DNA of 64,000 nucleotides, taken from an uncultured Odoribacter sp. (lineage in GTDB: Bacteria; Bacteroidota; Bacteroidia; Bacteroidales; Marinifilaceae). Positions 8,155 through 16,555 of the stretch are shown here, piece by piece. The notes under the pieces are model-generated. The model ran no database searches. It was given only the letters and a program-made list of their open reading frames with translations, and had not been told where the DNA came from. Location: positions 27,915 through 91,914 of the forward strand of contig UQJP01000017.1 in NCBI GenBank assembly GCA_900541415.1, read 5' to 3'. Numbering within the stretch: position 1 is the stretch's first letter; each line of letters starts with the position of its first letter. The translations under genes and the position numbers were made by a program.

Positions 8155-9405
8155 ATGGATAAAGTTATTGAACAAAAGAAAGGATTAAAGAGAAAACATA
8201 TACCGTATATTATCGGGGGCGTGTTTGTTTTGGTTGTTATCGGTTGGCTGGTTTTAGGCGACCATACTTCAACCCTGAGGGTTGAAAAAGGAAAAATTAC
8301 GGTAGAGGAAGTGACTGCCGGAGTATTTAATGATTATATCCGGATTATGGGGAATGTAGAACCCATCACTTTTGTGCAGTTGAGTCCGCTGGAAACAGGC
8401 CGGGTGGTGGAGAAGATCGTGGAGGAAGGCACAATGGTGAAAAAGGGGCAGGTGATCATCCGTTTGGAAAATCCCAACCTGGCTATGTCGATTTTGGACA
8501 GTGACGCTAATCTGGCCGAGAAACAGAATTTGCTCCGGAATACTTTATTACAGATGGAAAAAGATAAACTGGCATTACAGCAAAGCCGTTTAGAGAATGA
8601 AGTGAGCATTGCCCGGAAGAAACGTAAGTATGAGCAGGATAAAAAACTGTTTGAGGAGGATTTGATCGCTAAGGAAGAGTTCCTGGTGTCGAAGGAGGAC
8701 TATGAGATGGCTGTGAAAAGTAACATTCTGGTGCTTGAAAAGCAAAAACAGGATTCTATCTATCGTTCTATCGAGGTGGAGAACATGGAAATGAGCCTTG
8801 AAAATATGAAAGCTAATTTCAAGCTGGTGAGGGAGAGATATGAAAACCTGAATGTGAAAGCTCCTATCGACGGACAATTGGGAACGCTGAACGTGGAAAT
8901 CGGTCAAACGGTTTCACAGGGAGCCAACATCGGTATTGTGAATGTGCTGGACGATTATAAGGTGGTGGCTCAGATCGACGAGCATTATATCGACCGGGTG
9001 AAGAAAGACCTGACTGCGACGCTGGAACGCCAGGGAACAGATTTCGGTTTGAAAGTTTTAAAGGTTTATCCCGATGTAAAAGGGGGACAATTTAAAACGG
9101 ATCTGACTTTTGTGGCCGATAAACCAGAGAATATCCGTACGGGGCAGACTTATCACATTAACCTGCAATTGGGTGAATCGGACAAATCGGTATTGATTCC
9201 GCGCGGAGCGTTTTATCAGACAACCGGAGGGCAATGGGTGTTTGTGGTCAGTGCCGACGGAAAGGAAGCTTATCGCCGGAATATAAAGATCGGTAAGCAA
9301 AATCCGCAATATTATCAGGTGGTGGATGGATTGGAGCCCGGTGAAAAGGTGATTACTTCCGGATATGAGGTTTTCGGTAAAAATGAACGCCTGATTTTAA
9401 AATAA
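8155..9405 (+). CDS. membrane fusion protein (HlyD/MacA-type efflux adaptor)
   Basis: This 416-residue periplasmic adaptor has one N-terminal membrane anchor (about residues 17-36). A lipoyl-like half-motif (RVVEKIVEEGTMVKKGQVIIRL) precedes a long coiled-coil hairpin rich in K/E/Q (about 105-225), the second lipoyl half (NVKAPIDGQLGTLNVEIGQTV), a beta-barrel and a C-terminal membrane-proximal domain. It bridges an inner-membrane transporter to the TolC encoded 98 bp upstream. The family commonly partners MacB-type ABC permeases, which fits the divergent ATPase at 5570. Confidence 0.93.
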   Translation: MDKVIEQKKGLKRKHIPYIIGGVFVLVVIGWLVLGDHTSTLRVEKGKITVEEVTAGVFNDYIRIMGNVEPITFVQLSPLETGRVVEKIVEEGTMVKKGQVIIRLENPNLAMSILDSDANLAEKQNLLRNTLLQMEKDKLALQQSRLENEVSIARKKRKYEQDKKLFEEDLIAKEEFLVSKEDYEMAVKSNILVLEKQKQDSIYRSIEVENMEMSLENMKANFKLVRERYENLNVKAPIDGQLGTLNVEIGQTVSQGANIGIVNVLDDYKVVAQIDEHYIDRVKKDLTATLERQGTDFGLKVLKVYPDVKGGQFKTDLTFVADKPENIRTGQTYHINLQLGESDKSVLIPRGAFYQTTGGQWVFVVSADGKEAYRRNIKIGKQNPQYYQVVDGLEPGEKVITSGYEVFGKNERLILK

Positions 9406-9503
9406 TGTAAGAAATTAATATTGTGCAGTAACTTTTCAGAGTTTCATGCGTCTTAACTTATAGGAAGTTTTAATATTCTTAATTTTTACTAAAAGGAATT
9501 GAT

Positions 9504-10268
9504 ATGATAAAGACAGTTATTTTTTCAGTATTGCTTTTGTTGGGGATGATAACAGGGGCAAAGGCGGGAGAACAAGTGGAAATATCCCGTTTTCAGGGAG
9601 AAAAAATTACGGGGATCGATGTTTCCGGTGCTTTTGAAATTAAAATCCGGCAAGGAGAAGAAACCGGGGTGGTTTTAAGTATTCCTGCACGCTATAAGAA
9701 TCAGCTTACCGTATCGCTGGATGGAAATGGAAAGTTGAAGATCGGTTTTAAAGGCACGATTAAAGGAGAACGTGGCGACCGTTATCTGGCTGAAATTGTC
9801 TGCTCGTCATTAGAATATATAGATTTGAGCGGGGCTTGCCGTTTGAGCGGTGAAGGAGATTTTTACGGAGAGAAATTGTCGATAGACCTGTCGGGAGCTG
9901 CTACGGTTACGATGGGAGGATATGTGGAAGTTGGTGGAAAAGTAGAGGCTGATTTATCGGGGGCTGCCCGGTTTACCGGGAAATTATCCGCTCCGTTTAT
10001 CGATGCTGAACTTTCCGGTGCAGCTTATTTCACGTTGAGCGGGAATGCGGATTCCGGTAAGCTGGAAACTTCCGGTGCTGCACAGGCTCATATGGGCGAC
10101 TTTACTTTTCGCACCCTGAGTGCTTCTGCTTCCGGTGCATCCTCTATAAGAGTTTGTGCCAATGAACAATTGAGTGTTTCAGGCTCAGGAGCGGCGAAAT
10201 TATTTTACCGGAGTGAAGGAAGGGTAAATGTCCATACTTCCGGTGCTTCTACAATCAGTCAATTTTAA
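9504..10268 (+). CDS. DUF2807 (head GIN domain) secreted protein
   Basis: This 254-residue protein has a signal peptide (MIKTVIFSVLLLLGMITGAKA). The mature part is a right-handed beta-helix with at least nine SGA/SGAA turns at intervals of about 15-25 residues (DVSGAFEIKI, DLSGACRLSG, DLSGAATVTM, ELSGAAYFTL, TSGAAQAHM), the hallmark of DUF2807/GIN domains. The role of these envelope proteins is not established; an adhesin-like or shielding function has been proposed. It lies 98 bp after the fusion protein and ends at a strong terminator, so it may belong to the export operon. Confidence 0.88.
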   Translation: MIKTVIFSVLLLLGMITGAKAGEQVEISRFQGEKITGIDVSGAFEIKIRQGEETGVVLSIPARYKNQLTVSLDGNGKLKIGFKGTIKGERGDRYLAEIVCSSLEYIDLSGACRLSGEGDFYGEKLSIDLSGAATVTMGGYVEVGGKVEADLSGAARFTGKLSAPFIDAELSGAAYFTLSGNADSGKLETSGAAQAHMGDFTFRTLSASASGASSIRVCANEQLSVSGSGAAKLFYRSEGRVNVHTSGASTISQF

Positions 10269-10285
10269 GTATAGTATTCAAAAAG

Positions 10286-10321
10286 AAAACTCCCGTTTCA
10301 TATAACTGAAACGGGAGTTTT
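10286..10321. terminator. bidirectional terminator hairpin
   Basis: Perfect 15-bp stem AAAACTCCCGTTTCA / TGAAACGGGAGTTTT with a 6-nt loop. It lies between the convergent DUF2807 gene and the glycosidase-like gene and has A/T tracts on both sides. Confidence 0.9.
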
Positions 10322-10335
10322 AGGTTTAGGGTATA

Positions 10336-13329
10336 TTATTCCAATATCAGCAGATAACCTTTTCCTTTTTCTACCTTTATTTTATCCGTGGGGGAGAAAG
10401 TCTTTTCCGGCTGAAAAGTTTCAATGGCCGGGGCATGCAGTTTCGCTGTTTTCGGCTCGACTCCCAGGGCTTTCCAATCGATTTTCAGCTTGATTTCTTC
10501 GTCCTGCTCCGCCCAGCTTCCTATGGCAATCATGGCTTTTTTATCTTTTACATAACAAGTAGCCAATATTTTATCGTTTCCGGTTTTTACGGGATTATAA
10601 GACACCCAGTATCCGATCATCCGGCTGCCCTGCATTCCGAATTCATCCCATGCTTTCCAAAGGTATTGTGCGGTTTCGCAATCGCCCCAATGCAACCGGG
10701 AGGTCATACCGTAGACCATGCCCCGCCATGCGTTTCCACAATCCTGCAACATTTCACCCATCATTCCGAAAGGTATTCCGGAGACTTCTGTCATCCAATA
10801 GTCCGGCGATGCATTATAATCGAAATATTCTCCTAACCACAGGCGGTCGAGGTAGGGCATGTGTTCCATATAGAGGCAGGCACTATTGATGAAACCGTCC
10901 TGTGCATTGAATTGATTCGCGGAGTGAAGATCGATCCGGGGATCGGGGCAGCCTTTATCGAGCACTTTCCTGATCCGTTTCATCGTAGTGCGGTCAAAAG
11001 CAAGATCGTCGATATACAAGCCGTCGATGCCTACGTTTTTGACCAGCCAGTTCAGGCCTTCTACATAAAAATTGTGCCAGCGGGAAACGCCTGAATTCAC
11101 AATAGCAGCATCGGTATACTTTTCAACAAACCAAGCGGCAATATAATCCTGATCCAAATGTTCCTGTAACCAGGAGTAGCCGTTACCTTTCCCTGCGGAA
11201 AAAATTTCATGGCCTAAAGAACGTAGCGCCCAAAGTTCCGGTGCCCGGTTCGCCAATTCTCTCACCGTATAGTAGATTTTCACTTTACAACCTTTCGCGT
11301 GGGCTTCGTCGATATAAGCTTTCATGAAATCGGGACGGAAGAACGGATAATTAATGTGTGGGTTAATTGCTGTTCCGTGGTGGATATTGATGGTGTTTGC
11401 CCCGTTAGCCACTATTTTATCGATGGGTTGGTAGCTGTGATAATAACGGTCGGCCCATTGCTTATCGGTGTCGATCGGTTTAAATGGTGTGGTAGACAAC
11501 AGGAAAATGAAAGTCATTTCTTCTCCCTTTTTCAAAGTACGGCTTCCGCTATAAGCTTTCACCTGCACGGTCTTTCCGTTACGGGCGAAGTCTATGCCCC
11601 CTTTGCCGTTATTGTTCCAGCATTCGGGAATGATAAGCGGTTTTGACTGGTAAAAATTGGTGTTCAACGGCCTGATGTAGTGTTCATCGCGGAACACGCA
11701 ATGAATCCCGGCGTTTTCTTTGCCTATCCAAAATCCTTCCTGATTGTTCCTGATATTCCATTTCCAGGAATTTTTGTCGGGTATGAAAGATCCGGTATGT
11801 CCCATTCCCAGCCAATATTTAGCAATTTCTCCGTTCAGGGGGATTTCCAGTCGCATGTCTTCCACCCGGCTTGTTTCATTGGCTTTTACCGTGATCTTAT
11901 ATTCCATGAATCCGTCGAATTCCATTTTCGCCTGGCAAGTCAGGGTGAAATCTCCGGCTTTGTTTTGGCTTTCCCAGCCTGTTTGACCGTCCTCTTGTGT
12001 GGTGAAGCGGAAAGATTCGTTTTTCCAGGAAAGGGGTTTCCGGTTTTGTTCTATAACGAAGCGGATTGGTGCCTGAAGGATCGGGGTGGCTTTTTCACCG
12101 ATCGTTGTGACTTCTTCTGTGAAAAAACTGGAAATACTTTCAGGTAATCCCGATTCTCCGAGAGAGACGGAACGTCCCAGACACTGTATTTCTTTTCCGT
12201 TTACTTTCAGCGGGGTGAATGGTCTTACGATGCTGTTGTCACAAGCCAATTCCGAATTCAGCCAGCGCAATCTGGACAGGCGGTATATATCACTGTCGCC
12301 TTTATCTTCCAGTATCCGGTCGGAAAGATTAATGGCCAGATCGATCGTTTCCGCAGGGCATTGGTCGGCAGAAACCGTGACTTTTCCCCGGTAGGTGCCC
12401 TGGGCTATACCGACCGGCATTTGGATGCCGATCCATAGCGGACGGATTTCACCTTTGGGAACCCGGTAGGCAATGTTCATAGGACGTTGTAACCAGTCGG
12501 TTCCGGAGAGATTAAAACAGGTAAATGCCGAAGCCGGGATGTTATTTTTATTGCCTTGCAGATCGGTAAATTCAATTTTTATCTGGTCTATGTCCCGGTC
12601 TTTAGCCCATAAAGCGATCTGAAACACAAAGTATTCGTTTTGATCGGCTTCTGCGGCAAACGGGAGGAAAGCTCCGGATGCCGTCCAACGGTAGGGAATA
12701 TCCCTGAACATTTTCACCGGATGTTTCCGGTCTTCCGGAAAGAGCAGAAACGGTTTACCGATATAATCTTTTTCCAGTTTTGCCTTTTCGGCAGAAGTGG
12801 CTACAATCTCCATCGGATAGAAGCTATTGAAATCGCCCCGGGATTGAAATTGGATAAAGCGGGCATCGGGGACAGCTGAGGAAATCACTGCTTTTTGAGC
12901 TTTTGCCAGCCATGCTGCATCGGGGAGTGTGTTTTCTTTCCTGTAATCCACTTTGGGATACGGACCTCCTGAGGTGTGATAGGGAAGGTAATAGATGTAA
13001 TAATCTCCCGGAACAGTTTTCGGCTCGAAAATCAGTTTACCTTCTTCCCGGGTGACCGTTTCCCGAAAGAAATTTGTGATTTGCTGTCCGGTGGTGGCAT
13101 CTACAATGATGATTCCTTTCCGGGCGGCATCCTGATCTTTCCGCCGCCAGGGAATCGTGGCGCGTACCAGCTCCGGGTTTCCGGTTACTTTGACTACTGC
13201 CCGGTGGTTTCCTAAAGTGTCCGGAGTCCAAAAGGCTGTTCCATACCATACGTCCGATGGCTGGAAATCTTGTGCAGGCAGGCTAAAAGCGGTGCACAGC
13301 GTGGCGAATAAACATAACAGTTTTTTCAT
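10336..13329 (-). CDS. secreted glycoside hydrolase-like protein (DUF6067-type)
   Basis: This 997-residue protein has signal peptide MKKLLCLFATLCTAFSLPAQ. The N-terminal half (to about residue 620) is made of beta-sandwich-like segments. The second half is a TIM-barrel-like glycosidase domain, with HHGTAINPHINYPFF and DGLYIDDLAFDRTTMKR, whose paired Asp residues are catalytic candidates. A C-terminal beta domain follows (KILATCYVKDKKAMIAIGSW). It resembles large Bacteroidetes glycosidase-domain proteins annotated DUF6067; the substrate is unknown. Its ATG overlaps the stop of the upstream metallopeptidase in ATGA (13326-13329), so the two are coupled. No SusCD pair is nearby. Confidence 0.75.
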   Translation of the reverse strand: MKKLLCLFATLCTAFSLPAQDFQPSDVWYGTAFWTPDTLGNHRAVVKVTGNPELVRATIPWRRKDQDAARKGIIIVDATTGQQITNFFRETVTREEGKLIFEPKTVPGDYYIYYLPYHTSGGPYPKVDYRKENTLPDAAWLAKAQKAVISSAVPDARFIQFQSRGDFNSFYPMEIVATSAEKAKLEKDYIGKPFLLFPEDRKHPVKMFRDIPYRWTASGAFLPFAAEADQNEYFVFQIALWAKDRDIDQIKIEFTDLQGNKNNIPASAFTCFNLSGTDWLQRPMNIAYRVPKGEIRPLWIGIQMPVGIAQGTYRGKVTVSADQCPAETIDLAINLSDRILEDKGDSDIYRLSRLRWLNSELACDNSIVRPFTPLKVNGKEIQCLGRSVSLGESGLPESISSFFTEEVTTIGEKATPILQAPIRFVIEQNRKPLSWKNESFRFTTQEDGQTGWESQNKAGDFTLTCQAKMEFDGFMEYKITVKANETSRVEDMRLEIPLNGEIAKYWLGMGHTGSFIPDKNSWKWNIRNNQEGFWIGKENAGIHCVFRDEHYIRPLNTNFYQSKPLIIPECWNNNGKGGIDFARNGKTVQVKAYSGSRTLKKGEEMTFIFLLSTTPFKPIDTDKQWADRYYHSYQPIDKIVANGANTINIHHGTAINPHINYPFFRPDFMKAYIDEAHAKGCKVKIYYTVRELANRAPELWALRSLGHEIFSAGKGNGYSWLQEHLDQDYIAAWFVEKYTDAAIVNSGVSRWHNFYVEGLNWLVKNVGIDGLYIDDLAFDRTTMKRIRKVLDKGCPDPRIDLHSANQFNAQDGFINSACLYMEHMPYLDRLWLGEYFDYNASPDYWMTEVSGIPFGMMGEMLQDCGNAWRGMVYGMTSRLHWGDCETAQYLWKAWDEFGMQGSRMIGYWVSYNPVKTGNDKILATCYVKDKKAMIAIGSWAEQDEEIKLKIDWKALGVEPKTAKLHAPAIETFQPEKTFSPTDKIKVEKGKGYLLILE

Positions 13330-14954
13330 AATCCTAAAATTTCTATACCTTGTTTAAAGAAAATGTCTTTCGGAATCCCGGCTTCCGCAATGCGGTCAAG
13401 ATCTTTTTGCAGGGCGGGGGTGATCATGCCTTTTTCCCGAATCAGAAGGGTGGCCTTGTCATAATCGCCATCGCCTTCTATGGTGATGTATTCGTTAGCA
13501 ATGGCGGCAATGTCTTCCTTCATTTTGTCAAAATCCACCGAATAATAACCGCTTTGTTCATTCCAGGCGATCGCTCCGCTTTCTATGAAGTGTGCAAATT
13601 GCATCATATTGGCTTTGCCGTGTGCGCTGGCTGCTCCGAAACGGGTGGACCGAAAAATTCCCGCAATGAAAGTGACGTAATTGTCCATAAGGTCTTTGTC
13701 TCCGATAATGCCCCATTCCGAGAGTTTGGTGATACAATACAATCCTAAAATATCGGCTTTTCCTTCTTCGATCGAAGTGTAATGATCTTTTAAAGCCGAA
13801 CGGATGTCCTGCTTATCGGTAATGGTGTATTTTGTTCCTAAGCCGTGAGCCACTTCGTGAAACATGGTGTTTTCAAAAAATGCGTCGAAACGGATATGCC
13901 GCAGTTGTGCCGGATCAATCACCAATCGGGCGATAGGAACCAATATTTTGTCGAATTTAGCTTGCATCGCATTTTTTAGTTGCAGTTTCCGGCTACCTTT
14001 GGCTGCGTGTACCCTGGGATCGTTCGGCAGGTTTATGGCTATATTCTTACTTCCGGCATTGCAATCTCCGGCATAATAAATTACATCGTAAACATTCAGG
14101 TCGGGATTGGTGTTGGCTTTTTCCCGTTTGTAAGCCTGCTCCACCGGAAGGCTTTCCTGTAACCGGGGAAGATAGTGGGCATATAAGGATAGTTTTTCGC
14201 TCCATGCTTTGTCTTTCACTAATACTTGTCCTGAATGGGAGGCCTTGTAACCGAACAGGGCGTCTTCGTAGGTTTCTATGGGGCCGATGACAATATCGAC
14301 GGTGTTATCTTTCATGTCCATCCAGGCAAGGTCGCTGGCCAGATAATCATCGGACAATAATGCTTCAGCTCTAAGGTTTAAGTAATTTCTCAATCCTTCG
14401 TCTTCAGCCAAAATAGCAGCTTGCCGTAAGAGAGAGGCCGCTTTTGTGGTTGCTTCCGGGAAGGCTTCATGATAGGGAACCACTTTTAACAGTCCTGTAT
14501 CGTCCCTGCGAATCACACTGTACCAATTGGTTTTACGGGCATCGGTTAAAGTTTCAAATTCGGCTTTAGTCATGTCCTGCGGATAAAAATTGGCACCCAG
14601 AGGTTTCTTTCCGTATTGGGAAAGGAAAGGGGTATTGCTGTTTAGCCTGTCCCAGGGACCATAATTGATAGAAAGGTATTTAATCAGCGCACTGTCTGTT
14701 ATACCTTCGAACAGTTTATTTTTATCTCCGAAAGCTTCCTGCCAGTATATTTCTTCCATGATGTCCGCGGCCTGAATCAGCAAAGGGAGCATTTTCTTTT
14801 CGTTTTCCGTTAGTTTCGACAGGTCGGTTGTCAGGGTGAATGCGGCATATTGGTCGGCCAGTTCCTGATAGGGGGAAGGGGCGGTTTTGTTTTTTCCGTT
14901 TTTACACGCACAAAACATGAGTCCAACCGCCAGGATAAATACGAATTTTTTCAT
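13326..14954 (-). CDS. M49-like zinc metallopeptidase lipoprotein (dipeptidyl peptidase III-related)
   Basis: The 542-residue form starting at 14954 has a lipobox (MKKFVFILAVGLMFCACK), so it is probably anchored in the envelope; an upstream ATG at 14996 would bury that signal. The zinc motif is HEVAH in TMFHEVAHGLGTKY, followed by a second motif EEGKADILGLY that supplies the third ligand, as in peptidase family M49. M49 proper has HExxGH spacing and is longer (about 670-740 residues), so this is the shorter bacterial branch. It probably removes dipeptides from peptides; the substrate is unknown. It is coupled to the glycosidase-like gene downstream. Confidence 0.82.
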   Translation of the reverse strand: MKKFVFILAVGLMFCACKNGKNKTAPSPYQELADQYAAFTLTTDLSKLTENEKKMLPLLIQAADIMEEIYWQEAFGDKNKLFEGITDSALIKYLSINYGPWDRLNSNTPFLSQYGKKPLGANFYPQDMTKAEFETLTDARKTNWYSVIRRDDTGLLKVVPYHEAFPEATTKAASLLRQAAILAEDEGLRNYLNLRAEALLSDDYLASDLAWMDMKDNTVDIVIGPIETYEDALFGYKASHSGQVLVKDKAWSEKLSLYAHYLPRLQESLPVEQAYKREKANTNPDLNVYDVIYYAGDCNAGSKNIAINLPNDPRVHAAKGSRKLQLKNAMQAKFDKILVPIARLVIDPAQLRHIRFDAFFENTMFHEVAHGLGTKYTITDKQDIRSALKDHYTSIEEGKADILGLYCITKLSEWGIIGDKDLMDNYVTFIAGIFRSTRFGAASAHGKANMMQFAHFIESGAIAWNEQSGYYSVDFDKMKEDIAAIANEYITIEGDGDYDKATLLIREKGMITPALQKDLDRIAEAGIPKDIFFKQGIEILGL

Positions 14955-15003
14955 AAATACAGATTTTATTTTGCCATCGATTGACGAAAGTAGCAAAAAA
15001 TGT

Positions 15004-15055
15004 AATAAAATGTTCAGGCTGGGAAAGTTAATCTTCCCAGCCTGAACATTTTATT
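15004..15055 (-). terminator. terminator after the beta-propeller lipoprotein gene
   Basis: A long near-perfect inverted repeat has core arms TGTTCAGGCTGGGAA and TTCCCAGCCTGAACA and flanking AATAAAA/TTTTATT, with a loop of about 8 nt. Confidence 0.88.
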
Positions 15056-15080
15056 AAGAATCCGATAAGATTTGGGTTTT

Positions 15081-16250
15081 TTATAAATTGGCAATATTAC
15101 CCGAACCTATAATTAAAACAGGATTGTCTTCTTCTGAAATTTCAGATTGTAATTTTTCCATCCTTTGACGAACGGTGTTGTCGATTTCCGGTTTCTTCAA
15201 TACTTCCGGGATAAGTTTCGATAGGGTGCTAACCGGGTATTCTACATAGAATTGTCCATTTTCCTGAAAGAACAATTTGTCCGGTGACAGGTTCGTTCCC
15301 AGATAGTCGTTATTTATTGTTTGAAAATGGGTGACTTTTTCATTTGAAAAATCAATCAGATAATAAGTCCTGTAACCGCTGAATGCGACAGACCCTATTT
15401 TGTTTCCCTGAACATTAGCCTGCTTGCTGGTTGTGCTTGTAACGTTGTAAATGGAGGCCAATAGCCTGTTGTCCGCTATCTGTACGATCCGCAATTGTTG
15501 TTCGGAAGTAACCGGAATCCGGTATTTCAGATGCAGGGAATTTTGCTCGACCTGGAAAATAGAATCGGTGCGGTGGGGGCGGTAGTAGTGCTGCCCGCTT
15601 GCGTTGTATAAATTGTTGTTGAAATCAATCTTCCGGGCATCTTCCTCTCCGGTATTATCGACTCCTCCTAAAAAACGGCCTGAAATCGTCTGGGTGTATA
15701 GTTTGTATTGCGCCTGTTTATTGCGCATATTGGCAATTTGCAGCACACTGTCGTTTAGCATGGTCAGGGCATAAGCCGCTCCTTTTTCGGCTAAAGGGAT
15801 TTTCATGTATGTTCCGTCGGGAATACTCCAGCTATGTATAAAATTTCTTCCGAAATCAATAGCCAGGATTCTGTCTTCTGAAGGGGTCCAGGTTTTTCCG
15901 GCGATAAACCTGTATTCTCCGGGACCGCGTCCCTGAACGGCAAGATTACGGATGTGTTTCCCGTTACGGTCGAACAATATAATATAAGCAGAAGAAAATG
16001 CGGCAATGTATTTTTTCCCTATTAAATAAGTGGCGTTGCCAAACAGGCTCGAATCGGTGGTTTCTAATGGAACGATTTCCAGATTTTTTCCTATGTCCGT
16101 TAATTTCAATGAAACCGAATCGGTGGGAACGTTTAGGTTTACTAAAGTGATAGGGATGCCCTGGTCTTTGTAAACACTGATAGACTTTTCCTTGTTCTGG
16201 CAAGCCGAAAGCATGGCTACAATAATGAAAATAATTAATAAATACTGCAT
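15081..16250 (-). CDS. 6-bladed beta-propeller lipoprotein (BF3164-type)
   Basis: This 389-residue protein has lipobox MQYLLIIFIIVAMLSAC. The mature part contains propeller-like blades such as GNATYLIGKKYIAAFSSAYIILFDRNGKHIRNLAVQG followed by GRGPGEYRFIAG, the signature of the Bacteroidetes BF3164-type 6-bladed propellers. Its function is unknown; relatives lie in envelope and nutrient loci. It is transcribed alone: the gene upstream on this strand ends beyond a 300-bp AT-rich gap, and a strong terminator follows. Confidence 0.8.
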   Translation of the reverse strand: MQYLLIIFIIVAMLSACQNKEKSISVYKDQGIPITLVNLNVPTDSVSLKLTDIGKNLEIVPLETTDSSLFGNATYLIGKKYIAAFSSAYIILFDRNGKHIRNLAVQGRGPGEYRFIAGKTWTPSEDRILAIDFGRNFIHSWSIPDGTYMKIPLAEKGAAYALTMLNDSVLQIANMRNKQAQYKLYTQTISGRFLGGVDNTGEEDARKIDFNNNLYNASGQHYYRPHRTDSIFQVEQNSLHLKYRIPVTSEQQLRIVQIADNRLLASIYNVTSTTSKQANVQGNKIGSVAFSGYRTYYLIDFSNEKVTHFQTINNDYLGTNLSPDKLFFQENGQFYVEYPVSTLSKLIPEVLKKPEIDNTVRQRMEKLQSEISEEDNPVLIIGSGNIANL

Positions 16251-16488
16251 TGGTAGTTTTATTTCGTTTTAGTTTATGTTTATTGAAGTAAATATCATAC
16301 TTTTTATTGACATTATAAAAAAAAATACGACATATTTTAAATATCTAAAAAATATGTATTCATTTTAGTGAGTAATTATTTTTATTATTGTGATGTAAAT
16401 ATTTCTTATTTTATTGATATATAGTAAAATATATTGAACTGAAAACGGTTGGTCAGGAGGGAAAGACGAAGTATATGGAAATAAAAAT
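16251..16488. other. AT-rich intergenic region without a gene
   Basis: About 240 bases, very A/T-rich and full of stops in all frames, lie between the propeller gene start and the terminator hairpin at 16489. It presumably contains the promoter of the propeller gene, but I see no clear -7 box. Confidence 0.6.
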
Positions 16489-16529
16489 ATCCGGTAATTA
16501 TTCTTATCGTTTAAGAATAATTACCGGAT
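16489..16529. terminator. terminator after the S9 peptidase gene
   Basis: Perfect 18-bp inverted repeat: ATCCGGTAATTATTCTTA at 16489-16506 and its complement at 16512-16529, around a 5-nt loop, followed on the minus strand by a T-rich run. Confidence 0.85.
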
Positions 16530-16555
16530 ACTTGTAAGAGAATCGGACTATCGGT

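Noticed and set aside
9504..10268. SGA repeats of the DUF2807 protein as an unusual repeat system
   Set aside because: They are the normal turn motif of this beta-helical family.
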